DNA from: Cynocephalus volans
Lineage: Eukaryota; Chordata; Mammalia; Dermoptera; Cynocephalidae
Reading direction: 5' to 3'
DNA: 64,000 nt
Assembly: GCF_027409185.1 (NCBI RefSeq)
Contig: NC_084463.1
Coordinates: 162,541,869 to 162,605,868, forward strand
Shown: one piece after another, positions 60,981 to 64,000 of the stretch
Position numbering within the stretch: the first letter of the stretch is position 1
Layout: each line of letters begins with the position of its first letter
The notes under the pieces: model-generated
The model's input: the letters and a program-made list of their open reading frames with translations, nothing else
Database searches by the model: none
What the model was told of the DNA's origin: nothing
Position numbers and translations under genes: made by a program

Positions 60981-62024
60981 CCGTTCCCCAGATGCTGGCG
61001 CCTTTTACTCCTTCTGTGCCGTTTGGGGTTCCAAAGACTCTAGGCTCCTATCCCCACCCTGGCCCAGCCCTCCTGTGTGCAATGAAGGGGTGGAGTTTGA
61101 TATGGCTGGGTCCTAGGCCTATCCTCCCCAGCTCCTCACCCTCTGCAGCTCCGGGAACCTGGGACTCAGGGTAGGTGAAGTTTAGCCAGAAGTTGGTGGC
61201 TCTGACCTGCCTCCACCGAGGGCCGCGGTTCCAGGGCCCTAGGCCTCTAGGGTCACTCGGCTGCACAACCAGGTAGAAGTCTGCTGTCACGCCATCCTTG
61301 AGCAGGCCCCTGCGTGGCGTCCCAAGGCCTTCCCCACCTATGCCTTCCGGGTCCACAAGGGTGGCCACCCAGCCACCCAAGTCCCGGGCAAAGGCCAAGA
61401 CACCAAAGGCTGGGCTCATGGGGCCACGCCCAGCCTGCTAGATGGTGCTGGGAGAGGGGACTGCAGCACGGAGCTGGGTCTCGCCCATGGTGGAAGCCAG
61501 GCCTGTTCCCTTGACTCTGCTGCCCAGGTGCTGGGGGAGGGAAGCAGCAGTGTCCCCTCTCTGAGGAGTCAGACATGGGGTGTATTTAGAAACTTCCAGG
61601 ACCAGTTCAGAGTTTAGGGCATTGTTAGAGCATGAAGGCGTGTTAGGGAGTGGCTTAAGTGAACCGGCATTTCCATCCTGCCAGGCACCACCGCCAATCC
61701 AGAGGAAGAGCCCTCTAGGATCAGCCTGGCTGACAAGTACCTCCAGCTATGGGGGACAAGGCCCTGTGCTGCCCCCTGGTGGCACCATGTGAAGTGTGCA
61801 GGGCTCCCAGCAGCCAGAACTCACCCCTTTCTAGTACTCACAGCTGGAAGACTGGGGGCCTGGGAGGGGCAGGGTCCTACCCAAGGTCAAAGGACAGCAG
61901 AGGCAGGGCAAATCCAGATTCAGTCAGCCTCCCCTTTCTCTGCATCTCTTCTTCTTTCTGCCTGGCCCAGCCAGGGCTAGCAGAAAAACCAGACCCAGAA
62001 AGGCTCAGAGATGAGAGAACAACT
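60981..62024. other. Gap between PITPNM1 promoter and CDK2AP2 3' end
   Basis: No repeat is recognised. A minus-strand frame is open for 123 codons at 61419-61048 (contains TADFYLVVQPSDPRGLGPWN), but I recognise no family, and it has no clear splice or poly(A) context. The rest shows nothing. Confidence 0.4.
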
Positions 62025-62035
62025 CCAAATCATCT

Positions 62036-62041
62036 TTTATT
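62036..62041 (-). terminator. CDK2AP2: CDK2AP2 poly(A) signal AATAAA
   Basis: TTTATT on the plus strand lies 428 bases past the CDK2AP2 stop on the minus strand. Confidence 0.7.
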
Positions 62042-62468
62042 TATATAAAAAGGGCATATTTAGCAAAAGACACTGAGAAAAGAGTCACTATGGTCCATGA
62101 GACCAGGCAGGAAAGTACAGGCCTTCTAAGCCCCTGCTAGGCGAGAAGGAGGCCTGTGACAGTGGCGAGAAGTGCTGGGGAAGTGCTGAATGGTGGGGGC
62201 CGCAGGAGGGAGAAGGCTCCAGCTGGATCAACACTCTTGGCAGGTCATGGGTGGGACTCACAGTGACCTCACTGCTAACTCTTATAGGGGGCAGTCAGTG
62301 TTGACGACTGGAGTGAGATCCGCCCCCTGGTTCCTGGAGGGCACCCAGCAAGGGACACAGGACAGGAAGCCCAGGATGGTTAGTGCAACTCAGGGCGAAG
62401 GCCAGGGAGAAGCAGGTGCTCTGCAGTGGCCCAGAAAGGTCCAGACGCTGAAGCTGAGGCGCTTCCTG

Positions 62469-63623
62469 TTACGTGCGGGCGTTCCGCTCTGTCTCTGCCA
62501 GGCACTCTCTGACTAGGGCCCGGGCATGGATGATGCCTGGGGTGAGGGTGAGATGAGGATGGGGAAATAACATACAGGGTCTCAGCGACCTCCACAGCTC
62601 CACCCTTACCCTCCAGGGGAAGAAACTTCCCTCCCCACTCGCTTTCCTTTCAGCAAGAACAACTCAAATCTAATGAGGGGCTATGTGAGATCAGAAGTTT
62701 GGCTAATGAACTCAAATTTGCCCTGTTGAAATACAAATTCACAGGTTCTTCCCTGGAAATCGATGCAATTCAATTCAAAGCACCTCTCTGGGCAATGATG
62801 CTGGCCCTAGTCTAGGCTTGGCATCAGGCCTGCAGAAGGCCTTCCTTCCCTAATGAAGGACTTCCCAGTTCCAGTATCCTGAGCAGGGCGGGCCTGGACT
62901 CACTTACCTCTCTTTAGACGCTCCATGGCGCTCTTGCTGCCAGCATAGGTGGGCCGGATCTCTTTGCCCATCTCCTCTATGACCGACAGCAGGTCTGTGT
63001 AGGTGCTCTGGGAGCCCTGGGCGCCAGGTGGCTTCATTGCCTATGTCAAAAGAGAACAGGCAGTGAGCTCAGGCCTCGGGGGAGCGGGGCATCTAGTCCC
63101 CATCCATAAGCAAGCCCTTGGCCCCACTCACCTGCACATAGCCCATGGAGGGCGGTCCGAAGTCGTTAAACAGTGGCCTGAAAGGGGCAGCAGCCCCTGG
63201 CACCGAGCCTGACGGCGATGGAACACTTCCGGCTGCAACAGGCGCGAGTAAGAGGTCAGCGCGGGGCAGGGACGCCTCCTCCCAGCTTTCCAAGCCCGGG
63301 ACGGGTTCGCCCGATTCCCTCCAAAGGGAAGCTTCATTCCATGCCGATCAACTTCAGGGACAAACCCCTCCCCCTGCGCTCCACCTACACACCCTTACGT
63401 GACCACGCCCACTTCACAGGCCAGCAAACTGAGGCTCAGGGAGGGTAGGCGGCAGGCCCAGTACTGCAGAACTCAGGCCGTCTTCTCTGCGCGACCTCGA
63501 ACCGCCCGGGCAGGCGAGCAGGGGTGGAGCTGGATCCTCACCTGTAGGGACCGGGGTGCCCGGCCCAGGAGTGCTGGAGCCCGGGGTGCTGCTGGGGGCG
63601 GGGGCGATGGGTTTGTAGGACAT
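62469..63623 (-). CDS. CDK2AP2: Cyclin-dependent kinase 2-associated protein 2 (DOC-1R)
   Basis: Small CDK2-interacting protein related to DOC-1/CDK2AP1 and a NuRD-associated factor. Four coding exons on the minus strand: 63623-63542, 63232-63132, 63040-62908, 62536-62469, giving 127 aa. The N terminus [20 protein letters not shown] is Ser/Pro/Thr-rich and disordered. The conserved C-terminal DOC-1 domain begins near [20 protein letters not shown] and continues [20 protein letters not shown], ending RNART. The exon 1-2 junction reads PTAGSV, one residue longer than human PTGSV as I recall; this could be a real Ala insertion. Exon frames and splice sites all agree. The promoter is CpG-rich with many CCAAT boxes. 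Confidence 0.96.
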
Positions 63624-64000
63624 CCCCAACTCCTGGGTGCGGCGGACGCCAGGCGGCCGCTCCTCGGGGGTTGGCTGCCGGGCCTCCCAGCCGCGCTCTG
63701 ATTGGCAAGCGGGCAGCACGCCCCTGGTAAATAGATCTCTGGCCGGAAGGGCGGGCGGGCACGACGCTCCCTCACTCCCGATTGGCGCGCACAGCTGTCA
63801 CTCGAGCCTCCTTATTGGCTGAGACCTGCCCCAACAGGTCGCAACCGCTGCCGATTGGCCTCCGCCTTCCGGACCTCGCACCTGTCTGCTCCGGATTGGG
63901 CGGTGGCCGCTGCCCTCGGCAATTGGCGAGTTCGCGGCCCGGGCCGGCGCGCTCTCAATCCGATTAGTCCCAAGACCGAGAGGCGGGGCTCGGAGCCTGG
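63624..64000 (-). promoter_or_regulatory. CDK2AP2: CDK2AP2 promoter with six CCAAT boxes
   Basis: Six ATTGG motifs on the plus strand (CCAAT in gene orientation) begin at 63701, 63781, 63814, 63854, 63895 and 63922; four steps are 27-41 bases. There are also CpGs and GC boxes but no convincing TATA box. This is the classic layout for NF-Y. The window ends inside the promoter region, so more upstream elements may exist. Confidence 0.7.

Overview
The window is nuclear DNA from a placental mammal. It holds GC-rich, gene-dense euchromatin with short introns and intact exon-intron genes. The gene order matches human chromosome 11q13.2: CARNS1 (3' part), RPS6KB2, PTPRCAP, CORO1B, GPR152, CABP4, TMEM134, AIP, PITPNM1, CDK2AP2. 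At least eleven copies of a tRNA-Ile-derived SINE, monomeric and dimeric, several with perfect target-site duplications, look like the CYN-SINEs described from colugos (Dermoptera). I saw no Alu, B1/B2, Can-SINE or Bov-tA. A colugo such as Galeopterus is my best guess for the source, but this is inference from memory of the SINE family.

Layout: CARNS1 (+) enters from the left and ends at 2721. RPS6KB2 (+, 5177-10337) meets PTPRCAP (-, 10857-12730) tail to tail. CORO1B (-, 13515-17920 coding) lies just upstream of PTPRCAP on the same strand. A 4.5 kb gap of ancient repeats leads to single-exon GPR152 (-, 23257-24702), which is head to head with CABP4 (+, 26893-29853). A 3.5 kb repeat-rich gap is followed by TMEM134 (-, 33339-37928), then a repeat-rich gap and AIP (+, 41293-47277). 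AIP converges on PITPNM1 (-, 48178-59741). CDK2AP2 (-, 62469-63623) closes the window, with its promoter at the right edge.

For every complete gene I could join exons at splice sites in one continuous frame. Lengths were compared with human from memory: S6K2 485 aa (482), PTPRCAP 206 (206), coronin-1B 489 (489), GPR152 481 (470), CaBP4 276 (275), TMEM134 195 (195), AIP 330 (330), PITPNM1 1244 (1244), CDK2AP2 127 (126). No gene looks broken. Two introns need a GC-AG splice pair.

The genes do not form one pathway. They are a conserved mix of housekeeping genes (RPS6KB2, CORO1B, TMEM134, AIP, PITPNM1, CDK2AP2; CpG-rich promoters) and tissue-restricted genes (CARNS1 muscle/brain, PTPRCAP lymphoid, CABP4 photoreceptor, GPR152 orphan receptor). 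I found no undescribed system. The observations most worth checking are promoter structures: a six-copy CCAAT array at CDK2AP2, an inverted CRX-type motif pair at CABP4, tandemly duplicated ETS and GC-box units at AIP and CORO1B, and a ZNF143/YY1/C-EBP:ATF arrangement at RPS6KB2. Smaller points are the two GC-AG introns, a metal-ligand change in CaBP4 EF-hand 1, and a coding minisatellite in the GPR152 tail.
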